The notes below the pieces were generated by a model, which saw only the letters and a program-made list of their open reading frames with translations, did no database searches and was not told the origin of the DNA. DNA of 14,020 bases. Source: an uncultured Clostridia bacterium. GTDB taxonomy: Bacteria; Bacillota; Clostridia; Christensenellales; UBA1242. This document shows positions 13,126-14,020 of this stretch, in pieces (position 1 is the first letter of the stretch; each line of letters begins with the position of its first letter). The translations under genes were made by a program, and so were the position numbers. The stretch spans positions 1 through 14,020 of the forward strand of contig CALVZZ010000010.1 in NCBI GenBank assembly GCA_944372715.1, given 5' to 3'.

Positions 13126-14016
13126 ATGAAAACCATCTTAGCAATTGATATGGGAAATTCTTATATATCAATTTTTAAAAAAAATTGTGGTATCGTTTTA
13201 AAAGAACCAAATTTAATTGCTGTAAGTGGCTCAAATTCTAATTATAAAATTATAGCATTTGGAAATGATGCAAAGAAATTGCAAGGTAAAACTGCTGAAA
13301 ATGTTGTTATTTTTACTCCAATTTCTGAAGGCGAAGTGAAAAGTAAAGAATATCTTAGTGCAATTTTAAAACATTTTTTAGAAAAGTTAAACATTTCAAA
13401 ATTTAGTACAATTAAAGCAGTTGTAACAATTCCTTGTGGTATAACAAATGAAGCTAAGGAAGCGTATAAAAAAGCTTGTTTTATGGCAGGGATTGATGAA
13501 GTTAATTTATTGCCATCTGTAATTGCTGGGGCAATTGGTTCAGGAAAAAATATAAAAGGCGAAGAAACTACTTTTGTAGTATCCTTTGGTGGTGGCGTTA
13601 CAGATGTGGCTGTTATAAACTTAAATTCAATTTTAAAAGGTGGAACGCTTGCAGTTGGTGGGAGAGCTCTTGATGTTGCAATTGCAAGTAGTATTGCGGA
13701 AAAAAATAAAATTTTAGTTGGTGTAGCATCTGCTGAAAAAATTAAAGAAGAGATTGGTAGCTTATTTGAAAATGATACTTTGAATATAGAGATTTCAGGC
13801 AATAATTTATCTTCAAAAATGCCAGAAAATGTTATTGTTTTTTCAAAGGATATAAGAAATAAAATTACGGATTATATTGATAATTGTTTGAAATTGATAG
13901 AAACCACTTTAAATCTATGTCCACCTGAAATATCTTCCGATATTTCACAAAATGGAATTATTCTTATAGGTGGTGGAGCAAAAATTGTAGGCTTGTGTGA
14001 ATACATATCAAAGTAA
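13126..14016 (+). CDS. Short, degenerate MreB-like actin homolog
   Basis: The 296 residues follow the MreB/Mbl order: phosphate-1 loop AIDMGNSYISIF (6-17), GIVLKEPNLIAV (22-33), TIPCGIT (101-107), phosphate-2 loop VVSFGGGVTDVAV (151-163), GGRALDVAIASSI (178-190), SAEKIKEEIGS (202-212) and adenosine motif IILIGGGAKIVGL (278-290). MreB polymers guide side-wall peptidoglycan synthesis beneath the membrane. Three departures stand out. The catalytic-Glu segment, usually IEEPMAAAIGAG, reads LPSVIAGAIGSG (129-140), so the Glu-Pro is gone. Phosphate-2 has Ser153 where MreB has Asp. The protein ends at CEYISK, about 40 residues before a normal MreB C-terminus. The TAA is real in this frame but only four bases of sequence follow, so a frameshift near the edge cannot be excluded. 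AGGAGG precedes ATG 13126. It is probably a specialised paralog rather than the cell's main MreB. Confidence 0.8.
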   Translation: MKTILAIDMGNSYISIFKKNCGIVLKEPNLIAVSGSNSNYKIIAFGNDAKKLQGKTAENVVIFTPISEGEVKSKEYLSAILKHFLEKLNISKFSTIKAVVTIPCGITNEAKEAYKKACFMAGIDEVNLLPSVIAGAIGSGKNIKGEETTFVVSFGGGVTDVAVINLNSILKGGTLAVGGRALDVAIASSIAEKNKILVGVASAEKIKEEIGSLFENDTLNIEISGNNLSSKMPENVIVFSKDIRNKITDYIDNCLKLIETTLNLCPPEISSDISQNGIILIGGGAKIVGLCEYISK

Positions 14017-14020
14017 ATAA

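Noticed and set aside
13242..13802. 186-residue open frame on the minus strand over the MreB-like gene
   Set aside because: It is opposite clear MreB motifs, has no ribosome site or recognisable domain, and is best explained as a shadow of the sense gene.

Overview
The window is strongly AT-rich DNA from a Gram-positive bacterium, most likely a Clostridia-type member of the Bacillota (Firmicutes). Support comes from the tig-clpP-clpX order, purine-rich Shine-Dalgarno sites, three TTG starts, sigma-A-like promoters with extended -10 elements, a clostridial-type SFDAAWG polysaccharide deacetylase, a lipoprotein HtrA and a dicluster ferredoxin. The species cannot be named from sequence alone. 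Coding density is high and no gene-free stretch exceeds about 200 bases.

Layout. (1) 1-336: 3' end of a small membrane protein gene, cut by the window edge. (2) 399-3581: protein quality-control operon tig-clpP-clpX, driven by a clear promoter at 348-376 and closed by two tandem terminators. (3) 3776-5193: a secreted/membrane-anchored polysaccharide deacetylase and a two-OB-fold SSB-like protein, 14 bases apart. (4) 5245-6234: an M28-type metallopeptidase with a membrane hairpin inserted in its catalytic domain, apparently with a promoter that would give a leaderless mRNA. A bidirectional terminator separates it from (5) 9425-6267 on the minus strand: a 1052-residue surface protein with four tandem jelly-roll-like modules, one transmembrane helix and a cytoplasmic coiled-coil tail. 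(6) 9518-10276: two half-size TauE/SafE (TSUP) permease genes in the same reading frame, separated by a TAG stop. (7) 10329-14016: a tight gene string with its own promoter, encoding ferredoxin, a degenerate Ppx/GppA-like protein, an HtrA-like lipoprotein protease with PDZ domain, and a short, degenerate MreB-like actin.

How the genes fit together. Trigger factor and ClpXP are the standard cytoplasmic folding/proteolysis set. The rest is largely envelope biology: glycan deacetylation, a membrane peptidase, a large surface protein, permeases, an extracytoplasmic protease and an actin-like protein. The most unusual part is the last operon, where two proteins of well-known families (Ppx/GppA and MreB) have both lost signature active-site residues and sit on either side of an HtrA lipoprotein. 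This could be a regulatory or structural envelope module that no longer depends on the ancestral enzymatic activities; that reading is inference. I saw no rRNA, tRNA, CRISPR array, insertion sequence, attachment site or replication origin.
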